In this document: positions 52,701 to 60,081 of the stretch, piece after piece
Position numbering within the stretch: position 1 is the stretch's first letter
Layout: each line of letters begins with the position of its first letter
Source: Enorma phocaeensis
GTDB lineage: Bacteria; Actinomycetota; Coriobacteriia; Coriobacteriales; Coriobacteriaceae
Length of the DNA stretch: 64,000 nucleotides
Assembly: GCF_900186505.1 (NCBI RefSeq)
Contig: NZ_LT891970.1
Location: 852,451-916,450, forward strand
Direction of reading: 5' to 3'
Translations under genes and position numbers: made by a program
Notes under the pieces: model-generated
What the model was told of the DNA's origin: nothing
Seen by the model: only the letters and a program-made list of their open reading frames with translations
Databases searched by the model: none

Positions 52701-53596
52701 ACGGATTGAACCGCGCACCGGTGCGCGTCTCACAAGATGGCTCGTTTTCCTACAGCGTGGACGTGCGCTCGACGTCGAGCACCTGGGTCGATGAATTCAC
52801 CGTTACCGACGACCTCACCCAGGTGCACGAAGGCTTGGCAGAGCTCGTAAGCATCACCACCCCGCAGGCACTGGGCGATTTCGATGGCAGGCTCAACGTA
52901 TGGTATCGAACCAATATGACGCCTACGGACTTCCAAGATCCCTCTGGAGCAAACGCGACGCTCTCGAGCGGCTATGAAAACCCTTGGCTCACCCACGAAT
53001 CAACCGCTGCCAGATTGGGCGATGATGGCCGCGTGCTCGACTACTCCGGCTGGCATCTCTGGGCGGCGGATGTCGATGCCGCCAGCGCAACGACGCTCTC
53101 CGTCGCGGAGCTTAACCTGGCAGAAGGCGAGCAGGTCATCGGACTTAGACTCGAATACGGCCGCGTCGAGGCAGGATTCACCACCCGTGAAGGCCTGTGG
53201 GAGCGAGACGACCTTAAAGACGCGCACGACGATGTGGAGCTCGTCGTGACTCCTCATGAAGGCAAAGAGGGGACCGCGCCGCTCGTCCTCAACCTGCGCG
53301 TCACAGATGATTACGCAGGAGAGGCCGTTTTAACCAACGGGGCAGGGGTTGACCTGTACCGCAACGGGGGAGCAATCAACGGCGATGAACCCCTCGAGGA
53401 TCATGACGGCGACGAGGTTCAGCAGCTTCCCAAAACGGAAGATGAGCCTGCAGAACCAACGCAGCCGACTCGCCCCCTCGCACAGACCGGCAACGCCTCG
53501 CTGGTCCCCGCTATGGCAACCACCGCCGGTGTTGGAGCTGCAGCCTATCTGCTCTTGAGAAAACGGTTCTCCGGGAGGTTCCCATGGAAGCGTTGA
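49724..53596 (+). CDS. Cell-wall-anchored thioester/SpaA/VaFE-repeat adhesin
   Basis: A 1290-residue surface fibre protein. Signal anchor (about 28-58, ending TAKAEA). A thioester-type domain follows with Cys90 in AFCAQPN and Gln148 in the EQQKIW box, which may form a Cys-Gln bond for covalent host attachment. Then come six or more SpaA/Cna-B-like modules with the Glu-containing pattern YxIxETxAPxGYLLD (EVGAPAGFKQD, ETSAPAGYLLDETVH) and Lys-start strands (QIVKTDAETG), expected to form isopeptide bonds. Near the C-terminus is a VaFE-type region (YSVDVRSTSSTWVDEFTVTD), a Pro-rich wall spacer, sorting signal LAQTGN, a helix and a basic tail. It overlaps the downstream sortase start by 13 bases, so the two are a unit. 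Confidence 0.88.
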   Translation: MMTKGPSDQRMRRERERKRSTQPPRAHWLLIRIGGTALLAAVMLLPIAALLLPHTAKAEAGEVTLDIEREVAYGGHTTWLMRADGYPAFCAQPNMSVPGSGAYRQTSLAAPSGQNDLVRAVLYFGAEGPGQGSISWPTFVGSSGQTEQQKIWAETHLLAAYAWTGSIDTALTGVDGSWQHRRTWFLQHIFGMDESGRVVNESAPLQQIRGKVAEVPADFHVYQLSTGPSTQVVLSWSWAVDVTLRKSSTDVELTAGNASYSLAGATYEVRRASDDALVATVTIDAAGVAQFTLAPNDRYYVIEVGAPAGFKQDTERHYFTTSGAITEVHTADNPARASLILHKADSATGAEAQPGASLVGATYRLTDSNGDTHEATSSEDGTLSFTELPLGPATVVEIDPPEGYLLDTTVHEFELGSDAVHEDIVLEPSDPLIETVRAFDISIVKYADTGSDDSGLQTPAAGVSFEIVSNTTGNVVGTIVTDADGNATTAGSWFGYGTAPEGIGGALPYDRAGYTVREVAETTPDGYRPAGPWTISPNQMTNGATLQYIVDNDLVESRVQIVKTDAETGMTVPLAGFTFELLDAEHNPVTQEAWYPNHVELTSFTTDDTGSVTLPEPLRPGTYYLRETAVAPPYLLAGEEVAFEIPASTETPPVTVVSFTDEQAMGRATVTKQCDDDGALLSGAEFDVVACTDIVSPDGTIRAVEGQVVDHVTTGEDGTATTRDLYLGSGSATYAFVETAAPEGHVLDSTPREFTLTYEVPEVALVQGSVAASDAPTTVTLRKVIAGTDRALPDTVFELWQVSFDEEGQPFEVEGSRQRLETGDDGIITLAHLLPGSYRIQETSAPAGYLLDETVHAFTVDDQGLIEGAASFEIVAENDYTKVDFSKRDITNESEIPGATLTILDSEGSPVATWTSTEEDHRIDAIPPGTYTLVEEMTPHTYDQTTAVEFTVEETGEIQRVVMYDEPIEISGELDKRQEIADPIAENTVENGDGLNRAPVRVSQDGSFSYSVDVRSTSSTWVDEFTVTDDLTQVHEGLAELVSITTPQALGDFDGRLNVWYRTNMTPTDFQDPSGANATLSSGYENPWLTHESTAARLGDDGRVLDYSGWHLWAADVDAASATTLSVAELNLAEGEQVIGLRLEYGRVEAGFTTREGLWERDDLKDAHDDVELVVTPHEGKEGTAPLVLNLRVTDDYAGEAVLTNGAGVDLYRNGGAINGDEPLEDHDGDEVQQLPKTEDEPAEPTQPTRPLAQTGNASLVPAMATTAGVGAAAYLLLRKRFSGRFPWKR

Positions 53597-54342
53597 CATC
53601 CCACAAGGGGCAGCACCTCCTGACACGGCGAGCCTTCCTGGGCGTTGCGTTCTGCTCGTCGGGACTTGCCGGCAGTCTGCTCGCCCACGAGCACGCCGGT
53701 GAGCAATCCTATCGCCGCCTATCCCGCGAGCGCGATGGCGACCCAGCCTCTCGCTGGACCTCCTTGAAACCCAGCGCTTCCGAACTGGAAGCTTGGATCA
53801 CCGTTTCGGGAACGCCCATCGACTACCCGGTTGCGCTGCCCGACCACGATACCCCTGAGGACTTCTACCTCGATCACGATATCGACGGGACTCCGCGAGC
53901 CGCAGGCTGTCCCTATCTCGATAGTCGTTGCTCCGCTCACGGAACCCACCTGCTGATTTACGGGCACCGCATCGCAGGCTCTGACACGATGTTTGGAAGC
54001 TTATGGAACCGCTATACCCCAACGGCATTCAAGGAGCTCGGCGATGCCGTCTGGGACACCTCGGTCGACGGAAAGCTGAGCTTCGCCCCTCTGTGCGCTC
54101 TTCGCGTACCAGGAACGTACGCTCCAATCCAACGGTTCGCATTCGAGGATGCGGACGCTCTGTGTGTCTGGCTGGAAGATGTAGCCGACTCCGCCACCGC
54201 AACCGCACCGGATTCACGGGAGCGCATCAAAGCCGCGACACGGGTTCTCACGCTTGTCACCTGCGCCGAGGGAAACGGCCACAGCACAACACGAACCCTC
54301 GTCTTATTCACGCGCGAAGCGGACGAGCAAGCCTTGCAGTGA
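53584..54342 (+). CDS. Class B-like sortase with twin-arginine-like leader
   Basis: A 252-residue sortase dedicated by position to the adhesin it overlaps. The N-terminus has LLTRRAFLGVAFCSSGLAGS: an RRxFLG twin-arginine-like motif followed by a hydrophobic segment. That is unusual, because sortases normally use Sec signal anchors. The catalytic core shows VSGTPIDYPVALPDHD, the His in LLIYGHRIAG, MFGSL, the Cys in LTLVTCAEG and Arg in STTRTLV. GGGAGG lies 5 bases before ATG 53584. It probably links the QTGN-signal adhesin to the wall or polymerises it. Confidence 0.88.
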   Translation: MEALTSHKGQHLLTRRAFLGVAFCSSGLAGSLLAHEHAGEQSYRRLSRERDGDPASRWTSLKPSASELEAWITVSGTPIDYPVALPDHDTPEDFYLDHDIDGTPRAAGCPYLDSRCSAHGTHLLIYGHRIAGSDTMFGSLWNRYTPTAFKELGDAVWDTSVDGKLSFAPLCALRVPGTYAPIQRFAFEDADALCVWLEDVADSATATAPDSRERIKAATRVLTLVTCAEGNGHSTTRTLVLFTREADEQALQ

Positions 54343-54383
54343 AAACAAAGCCTAAACGCTGCAAGATGTCGAACCTAATGATA

Positions 54384-54409
54384 GGAGGCCGCATGCAACT
54401 GCGGCCTCC
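54384..54409. terminator. Bidirectional hairpin between sortase and small membrane protein
   Basis: GGAGGCCGCA (54384-54393) pairs perfectly with TGCGGCCTCC (54400-54409) around TGCAAC. It separates the convergent sortase (stop 54342) and the small minus-strand gene (stop 54429). T-runs are weak on both sides. Confidence 0.7.
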
Positions 54410-54428
54410 CCTGCTCGATATTATCTTG

Positions 54429-54584
54429 CTACTGCTCAGCAGTACTCTCCTGCTGCGCTTCCGGCTGAGTCGAGCCAAACGTGAACACAACGTACGCAGC
54501 GGTAAAACCAAGGAGCACGGCAACGAGCGCAGCTATGATGTACACGTTTCGATGCAGCTTGATGAATTCGATCAGGTTCCGCAC
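54429..54584 (-). CDS. 51-residue single-pass membrane protein coupled to the M28-like gene
   Basis: A short gene starting with GTG at 54584. The upstream M28-like gene stops at 54594 and a near-perfect ribosome site (AGGAGGAGG) lies between, so the two are translationally coupled. The product has a short basic/amphipathic start (RNLIEFIKLHRNVY), one helix (IIAALVAVLLGFTAAYVVF) and a Gln/Glu-rich tail ending STAEQ. No family is recognised. The tight coupling suggests a partner or stabiliser of the large membrane protein. Confidence 0.75.
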   Translation of the reverse strand: MRNLIEFIKLHRNVYIIAALVAVLLGFTAAYVVFTFGSTQPEAQQESTAEQ

Positions 54585-54593
54585 AGCCTCCTC

Positions 54594-57500
54594 CTATGAG
54601 CGCCTGATTACCTCGGTGACGACATCGGCGACACGATCAACATTCTTCGCATCGATGTTGTGTGGCACATCGTCGACAGTATGAGAGCATGCAAACCCGC
54701 TCCCGTCGATACCGGCGATGGTGAGAGCGCGCAAGCTCATATCCATCGCCGCATACGCATCGGTCGACACGAAGGGCATCTCCACCGATCCAAATTTGTG
54801 ATGGAAGGCGGAAGAGACCTTGTGGACGAGGTTCGTAATGCGTTTGTCTCCCTTGAGTACGCGGACATCGCCCTCGGTAGCAACCGTGCAGAGCTCGCCG
54901 GCACCAACGCTTTCGAGGTTGATGAGGAACACGCCGCGCAGACGATCGCGATGCGTATTCAGGAACGCTGAGATGCCCGCATGATCAAACTCGGACGCAC
55001 CGGTCGCAACGAACCAGATATCATGACCGAGCAGCTCGTCGTCGCCCATCGAGGTGATGGCGTCACGCAGTTCCTCTTCCGTCACGCCTTCCGCGCCGGT
55101 AGCGCCGCCCTTCCAGTCATCACCCTCGAAGTTGTCCCATGAACCGATGTCGCGGCCGGAGCTCTTCGCATCAAAGTTCTCATCGACTCCAAGCCAATCG
55201 CTCATGCTCTCCTGTTCGCGCTTCTTGCGATGGAACAGCCCGCCCCGACTACGCTTGGGCGCAGCAGGACGCGGAGCCACCGGTGCAGGGGCGTCTGCGC
55301 TGATGGTCTCGAACGCACCATCCCCAGCAGCGGGAACCACAGGAGCGACAGGCTCTGGGTTGGGCGCGCTGATTACGCTAAAGCCATTCGACGGGCTTGC
55401 GGGCGCGGAGGATGGCGCAGCTGGCACCTCGGGAACCTGGGTAGCAGGCGCGGCGGGCGCGGATGATTGGATCGGTGCAAAGGGGTCTATCGGCGCGGAG
55501 GAGGGATCGGGAAGATCGAATAGCGAGGCGCGGTTGATCGGCGTGCCCTGGTTCACCGACGGAAGCGAGGGGTCCGGCACCGCACTGAACCTCTGAGAAG
55601 ACGCCTGCAGCGGGTTGACGTTCACCAACGGGTTGACATTGACCGCCTGCGTACGCGGGCGCGATATCTGAGCCATGAGGGAATCAACGGTCTCGGGTTC
55701 CTGCACGGGAGCCGGCTCCTGCACGATATTGACCATCTGGAGCGGTTCTTGTGCAACGGTCGCTCCGAGATCAACCGCGCTCGAGGAAGCCTGCTGCAGC
55801 ATATCGCTCGGCGTCCAACGCTGGGTAGCGTCTGGGTCTGCCACCGGTGCAGCCACTTCCTCGTCGATTTCGCCCTGCTCTGCAGGAGATGCGCCGTCAT
55901 CGGCGGAAGAGGGCTCTACGATTTCGCTGGATGGAACCTCGGAGGCGAACGCACTTGCCGGCACCTCGACCGTTGCGTCGAGCTCGGACAGCTCCTCTGA
56001 TGCAGCTACCTGCTGGCTGGCCTCACCGTTAGCGATGGCCTCGTCTTCCACCGTCGCGGCCGCTTCTTCATCATCGTCCGCAGCATGAGACGCCTCCAGA
56101 GCAGAGGCGCGCTCCTTCGCTTGCTCGACAAGGCTCTTGCCGCGCTTGAATACGCCATCGAAGAGGCGCGCCGCACCGGCACCCGCAGCCGAAATGGCCT
56201 CGGCGATGCCGCCGGCACGGGTGGCGTGCTGGATCTCGTATCCGCCCTCGTCTTCTTCGTACGCGTAGTCGTCGTACTCCTCATCGTAGGAGCCGGAATC
56301 ATCGTACTCGTCGCTGGAGTCCTCATCGGAGCCGGACTCAAGCTCTTCGTCAACCTGCCGTTCATCAGAACCCTTAGCCTTGGGCTCCTTCTCAGCGGGC
56401 TCCACCGGAACCGCATCCGGAATCTCGTCCTCGACAGGCGCTTCGTATTCAATCACGCAACTCTCGGGAACCATGCCGATAGCTTGAATAGCGGCTAGCC
56501 CATAGCGATAGTTACCCGCCTTGTTGACGATGCTCGGTACCGGCTCGGCCTCAGGCTCTTCCTCGGGCTCGGGCTCCTGCGTAGGTGCGGCTTCAGTCAT
56601 CGCAGCATCGGACGATTGCTCGGCACGCTCTGCGGGCTCTTCTTCAACGGGCTCCACACCAGCATCAACGGAATCAGCAGCAGAATCGGACTCGCCCTCA
56701 TCCTCGGTGAGCGGAGGAATCGCTTGGGTAGCGTCAGGATCATGAGGGACATCGCTCTTCTCAGCGTCTCCGTTTGCGGCGGCCTCGCCACCATCGAGCA
56801 CCTCCATGGCAGCCGTGGCTCCGGCAAAGGCATCCACAGGGATGCTTGCGGTCCCCGCCATAGTGGCATCGGCGTCCAAAGCGCCCTCGTCAACCGCGGC
56901 ATCCTCGCCCTCGGCATCCTCCTCTGAAGCCTTGTCCATGGCATCCTCGGGCAAATCCCCCGCGGCGACCGCGGCAGCAAGCTCGGCTTCTTCAGCCAAA
57001 CGCCGCTGCTCCGCGAAATACTCGTCGAAGGGAATGTCGTTGGGGAACTCAACCTCGCGCTGGCACGGGGCAACGGCGTCCATGACACCCAGCATGGCGG
57101 CGACCGAAGACTTGTTGCACACGGCACCCGAGGTGTATGGAAGCACCATACGGTTCATGATGGTAGCAACTGCGTTCGCCAAAGGCACGAACGCGGCCAC
57201 AATGGCGAGCAGCCACAGAACGAGCTTTGCCGCACCGGGAAGCGGGAGCAGGCGCGCGATGGCGATGGCCGCCGGGGCGATCATGGCTGCAGGCATGAAC
57301 TTCACCAACATGGGGCGATAGTTGACGTAGGGGAACTGCGAGAGCAAGTCGGCACGCGGCGAATCGTAATGCGCGACCACCACAACCGGTCGATTGCGCG
57401 GAGAGGCAAGCGGACCGGATGCCTTGTGGTACGCGATCACGTTCTGGGAGAGGCCTCCAGCGCCAATGCTCGCGAAAGATATCTTCCCAAAGCGCTCAAG

Positions 57501-57782
57501 GATGAACAGCGCCGCGGCAACGACCACCAGCAGAAGGCCGATTACACCCACAGGCCCGCCGATACCCATGAGGACCGAGCCGATGAACGTGACGATCCCG
57601 AGAATCGCCAAGACCATCCGGCGTGAACCGGAAGCCTTGAATTCCTGAATCTCGGGTTCGAAGCCGTGCGCCGAGAAGATGGCCGCCAGATCCTCCGCTG
57701 CGGCATGCTCTTCCTCGCTGCACGCCGGCGTGATTCCAGTATTCTGCAGCAGGTGGGCAAGGTATTTCCGGGTGGTGGCCAT
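54594..57782 (-). CDS. Giant membrane protein with an M28-like peptidase fold split by a long insertion
   Basis: A 1062-residue protein. The N-terminal part starts like an M28 aminopeptidase (HAAAEDLAAIFSAHGFEPEI), has two membrane helices (about 56-93), the His-x-Asp metal motif VVAHYDSP (His138, Asp140), two more helices (about 160-200) and a degenerate second motif VCNKSSVAAML. From about 245 to 920 lies an acidic Ala/Glu/Pro/Ser-rich insertion containing DPDATQ twice. The fold then resumes: FVATGASEFDHAGISAFL, FLINLESVGAG, and SHTVDDVPHNID. The bridging Asp and one of the two Glu of the usual EE pair are not conserved, so catalysis is uncertain. ATG 57782 has GGGAG upstream. Confidence 0.75.
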   Translation of the reverse strand: MATTRKYLAHLLQNTGITPACSEEEHAAAEDLAAIFSAHGFEPEIQEFKASGSRRMVLAILGIVTFIGSVLMGIGGPVGVIGLLLVVVAAALFILERFGKISFASIGAGGLSQNVIAYHKASGPLASPRNRPVVVVAHYDSPRADLLSQFPYVNYRPMLVKFMPAAMIAPAAIAIARLLPLPGAAKLVLWLLAIVAAFVPLANAVATIMNRMVLPYTSGAVCNKSSVAAMLGVMDAVAPCQREVEFPNDIPFDEYFAEQRRLAEEAELAAAVAAGDLPEDAMDKASEEDAEGEDAAVDEGALDADATMAGTASIPVDAFAGATAAMEVLDGGEAAANGDAEKSDVPHDPDATQAIPPLTEDEGESDSAADSVDAGVEPVEEEPAERAEQSSDAAMTEAAPTQEPEPEEEPEAEPVPSIVNKAGNYRYGLAAIQAIGMVPESCVIEYEAPVEDEIPDAVPVEPAEKEPKAKGSDERQVDEELESGSDEDSSDEYDDSGSYDEEYDDYAYEEDEGGYEIQHATRAGGIAEAISAAGAGAARLFDGVFKRGKSLVEQAKERASALEASHAADDDEEAAATVEDEAIANGEASQQVAASEELSELDATVEVPASAFASEVPSSEIVEPSSADDGASPAEQGEIDEEVAAPVADPDATQRWTPSDMLQQASSSAVDLGATVAQEPLQMVNIVQEPAPVQEPETVDSLMAQISRPRTQAVNVNPLVNVNPLQASSQRFSAVPDPSLPSVNQGTPINRASLFDLPDPSSAPIDPFAPIQSSAPAAPATQVPEVPAAPSSAPASPSNGFSVISAPNPEPVAPVVPAAGDGAFETISADAPAPVAPRPAAPKRSRGGLFHRKKREQESMSDWLGVDENFDAKSSGRDIGSWDNFEGDDWKGGATGAEGVTEEELRDAITSMGDDELLGHDIWFVATGASEFDHAGISAFLNTHRDRLRGVFLINLESVGAGELCTVATEGDVRVLKGDKRITNLVHKVSSAFHHKFGSVEMPFVSTDAYAAMDMSLRALTIAGIDGSGFACSHTVDDVPHNIDAKNVDRVADVVTEVIRRS

Positions 57783-58081
57783 GAACGCTCCCTATCCCTA
57801 TATCGTGAGGTGCAAGCTACCCCGATCGTATTCCGAGGAATATGTCCATATCCTGCAAAGTATAGCGCTAGTTATCAAAAGCTGCATTATCGCCGCAGGT
57901 TGCACGCGTAACCCTATGAATAACGTCCTCAATCTCCACAAGGAGGGAACAACCTGCCGCTTCTGCGTACGCGCCATCAACGAGCCCCAACCCTCTCGAT
58001 ACCGCCGACAAACTCTTCAGGTGGCGCCCGTCGTGTAGAATGGGACGAGATGACGAGCTCTCGGGGAGGGACGTGATAGGG
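57783..58081. other. Divergent intergenic region between M28-like gene and WYL pair
   Basis: About 300 bases without a gene. A -10-like TAGAAT (58036-58041) precedes the WYL genes, and AT-rich sequence near 57850-57870 (TATACT on the minus strand) may serve the M28-like gene. No strong inverted repeat or operator was recognised. Confidence 0.45.
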
Positions 58082-59110
58082 ATGGCGCGCGGCGAATCCA
58101 TCGCACATGATGCCACGGCAGGACGCCTTCTCAACCTCCTGTTTATATTCAACGCCACAACCCGCCCCCTCACCACCGACGAAATCGTGAGCGACAGTGA
58201 TCTGGGCTATGGCTCGCCACAGCGCGATTCCGATCTGCGGAAGTTCCGGAGGGATCGCATCAAGCTGGCGGAGCAGGGCATCTTCATCGAAGAAGTCAAG
58301 AACCCCGGAGACGCGATGAACACCGAGGGCTCTTGGCGTCTCAACCGCAATCTCACCTTCGCTTCTGCCGGCTCTCTCGACGCGGAGGATGCCCAGACCC
58401 TTGCCGACGCCATAAACGGCTACCTGGGGAACATCCCCTCACCGCTCACCCGGCCGCTGCGTTCCGTCGAAGAGAAGGCGTTCGAAGTCGCCGCTGACAG
58501 ACATCGCCCGTTGAAAGAGCTCGCTTCCACGGCGGACTCCGCGAGCAACCCCTTGCTGGATGCCGTATGGATCGCCTTCGCGCTGCGCCGTCGCCTCACC
58601 TTCACGTACATCAACGCTCAAGGGGATGCTTCCAAGCGCACCGTATCCATCTACGGGATCTTCTCGCGCGATGGCGTGTTCTACTTCAGCGGCCACGACA
58701 ACCTTACGAATACGGTCAGAACCTTTCGCATCGATCGAGTTGAGCGGGCGTGGAAGCCTTCGGGATCCTATACCATCCCTCAGAATTTCGACGTGCGCGA
58801 TCAGCTTTTCTTCGCGTTCGACCTAGCCGCCGGAGAAGGTAGTGATGTCACGTTCTCCCTCCCCGCATCGATTACCGAGGATGAGCTCGAGGCGCTGACA
58901 CTTGGCCGTGGGTCGATCGACCGTGTTGGAGCCGACAACGACGATCAATGGGCATGGCATTGGACGGTGAAGGTTAAGGATGTCTCCAAGGCAGCTTCCT
59001 TTGGGCTTGTCCACGCCCGGGACGGCATGCGGCCAATCGCCCCCCAGCAGCTCATTGATGAATGGAACGCCCTTATCGAGAGGACGGTGACAGCCCATGT
59101 CCCACGATGA
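58082..59110 (+). CDS. WYL-domain transcriptional regulator (PafB/PafC-like, first of pair)
   Basis: A 342-residue regulator. An N-terminal HTH-like region (AGRLLNLLFIFNATTRPLTT; RKFRRDRIKLAEQGIFI) is followed by a WYL ligand domain (LRRRLTFTYINAQGDASKR to YFSGHDNLTNTVRTFRIDRV) and a WCX C-terminal extension. Adjacent overlapping WYL genes are the hallmark of the actinobacterial PafB/PafC complex, which activates DNA-damage genes independently of LexA. I chose ATG 58082 over an in-frame ATG at 58040 because the latter lies within the TAGAAT promoter element. Confidence 0.82.
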   Translation: MARGESIAHDATAGRLLNLLFIFNATTRPLTTDEIVSDSDLGYGSPQRDSDLRKFRRDRIKLAEQGIFIEEVKNPGDAMNTEGSWRLNRNLTFASAGSLDAEDAQTLADAINGYLGNIPSPLTRPLRSVEEKAFEVAADRHRPLKELASTADSASNPLLDAVWIAFALRRRLTFTYINAQGDASKRTVSIYGIFSRDGVFYFSGHDNLTNTVRTFRIDRVERAWKPSGSYTIPQNFDVRDQLFFAFDLAAGEGSDVTFSLPASITEDELEALTLGRGSIDRVGADNDDQWAWHWTVKVKDVSKAASFGLVHARDGMRPIAPQQLIDEWNALIERTVTAHVPR

Positions 59111-60014
59111 GCGGGTATGGCGAGCCATCCATCTTCTTGAGCTTGTCTCCTCCAGCGAAGACGGTAGCATTTCCGCAGCTGAAGCCCGTGAGGAACTCTC
59201 ATGCGATGATGCTGAGCTTGACGGTTATATCGAGCTCATCTCGACGCTCGCAGATCGGGAGAGGGGGCTCCGCGCGGTAATCTACCGCGACGGCGATACT
59301 GTCGCCATCATGGGAGATGCCACCCAAATGAGCCCCTTGCGCCTATCACTTGGTGAGAGCATCGCACTCGAAAGCGTCCTTGGCACCTTAGACCTTGGAG
59401 CTGAGGTTACCGAGCGCCTCCGCAACGCTCTTGTGCCAGACCTGCTCCACAACGAGGTGCGACGCCACCTCATCGGCCGCGACATCTCGTTCGGTTCCTG
59501 GTACCGCATGCTTGCGGAGGCCATCGCCGACGGCGTGAGATGCCGCATATCCTACCGCTCGCACGATGACGCCTCATCCCGGGAACGTACGGTCGACCCC
59601 TTGGACCTTGAAACCACAACGGAAGCTGCCTACCTGGTTGCCTGGGACATCGATAAGGATGCCGAGCGGCGCTATCGGCTCGAGCGGATTGAGGGCGTCA
59701 CATTCACCGAAGACTCGGTGGTTCCTCATCAGCGCACATCCACGTCCATCTCCGAAAGCCTGGCCCAGGGAGCTTACCGAGTGGTGCTCGAGCTGCCCCA
59801 CGATGAAGCCGAGCGCCTGTCGTGGGCGGGCATCAGATCTTTGGAAGAAGCGCCTGTGGAAGGGTTCATGCGCGTACGGGTGGATGTGAGTTCCATGCGC
59901 TGGCTCTTCGACCAAGTCCTCGCAGCGGGCGGCAGCATGCATATCGTCGCTCCACCGGAGATGATTCCTCGGTTCGTTACCTACGCCCAATCGCTCGCCG
60001 TGACGACAGACTGA
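59097..60014 (+). CDS. WYL-domain transcriptional regulator (PafB/PafC-like, second of pair)
   Basis: A 305-residue regulator whose start overlaps the first WYL gene by 14 bases, so the two proteins are probably made together and act as a heterodimer. The N-terminal HTH (VWRAIHLLELVSSSEDGSIS) is followed by a WYL domain (VRCRISYRSHDDASSRERTV; DPLDLETTTEAAYLVAWDID; RRYRLERIEGV) and a WCX domain. No proteasome or Pup genes are nearby, in contrast to the mycobacterial pafABC locus. Targets are unknown; a dinG-like gene lies immediately downstream on the opposite strand. Confidence 0.83.
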   Translation: MSHDERVWRAIHLLELVSSSEDGSISAAEAREELSCDDAELDGYIELISTLADRERGLRAVIYRDGDTVAIMGDATQMSPLRLSLGESIALESVLGTLDLGAEVTERLRNALVPDLLHNEVRRHLIGRDISFGSWYRMLAEAIADGVRCRISYRSHDDASSRERTVDPLDLETTTEAAYLVAWDIDKDAERRYRLERIEGVTFTEDSVVPHQRTSTSISESLAQGAYRVVLELPHDEAERLSWAGIRSLEEAPVEGFMRVRVDVSSMRWLFDQVLAAGGSMHIVAPPEMIPRFVTYAQSLAVTTD

Positions 60015-60081
60015 GGCACCGGGCAGTTCGCTGCAGAGCACATGGAACTTCCCCCTAGAGAGATGACAAGCCGGAACAGCA

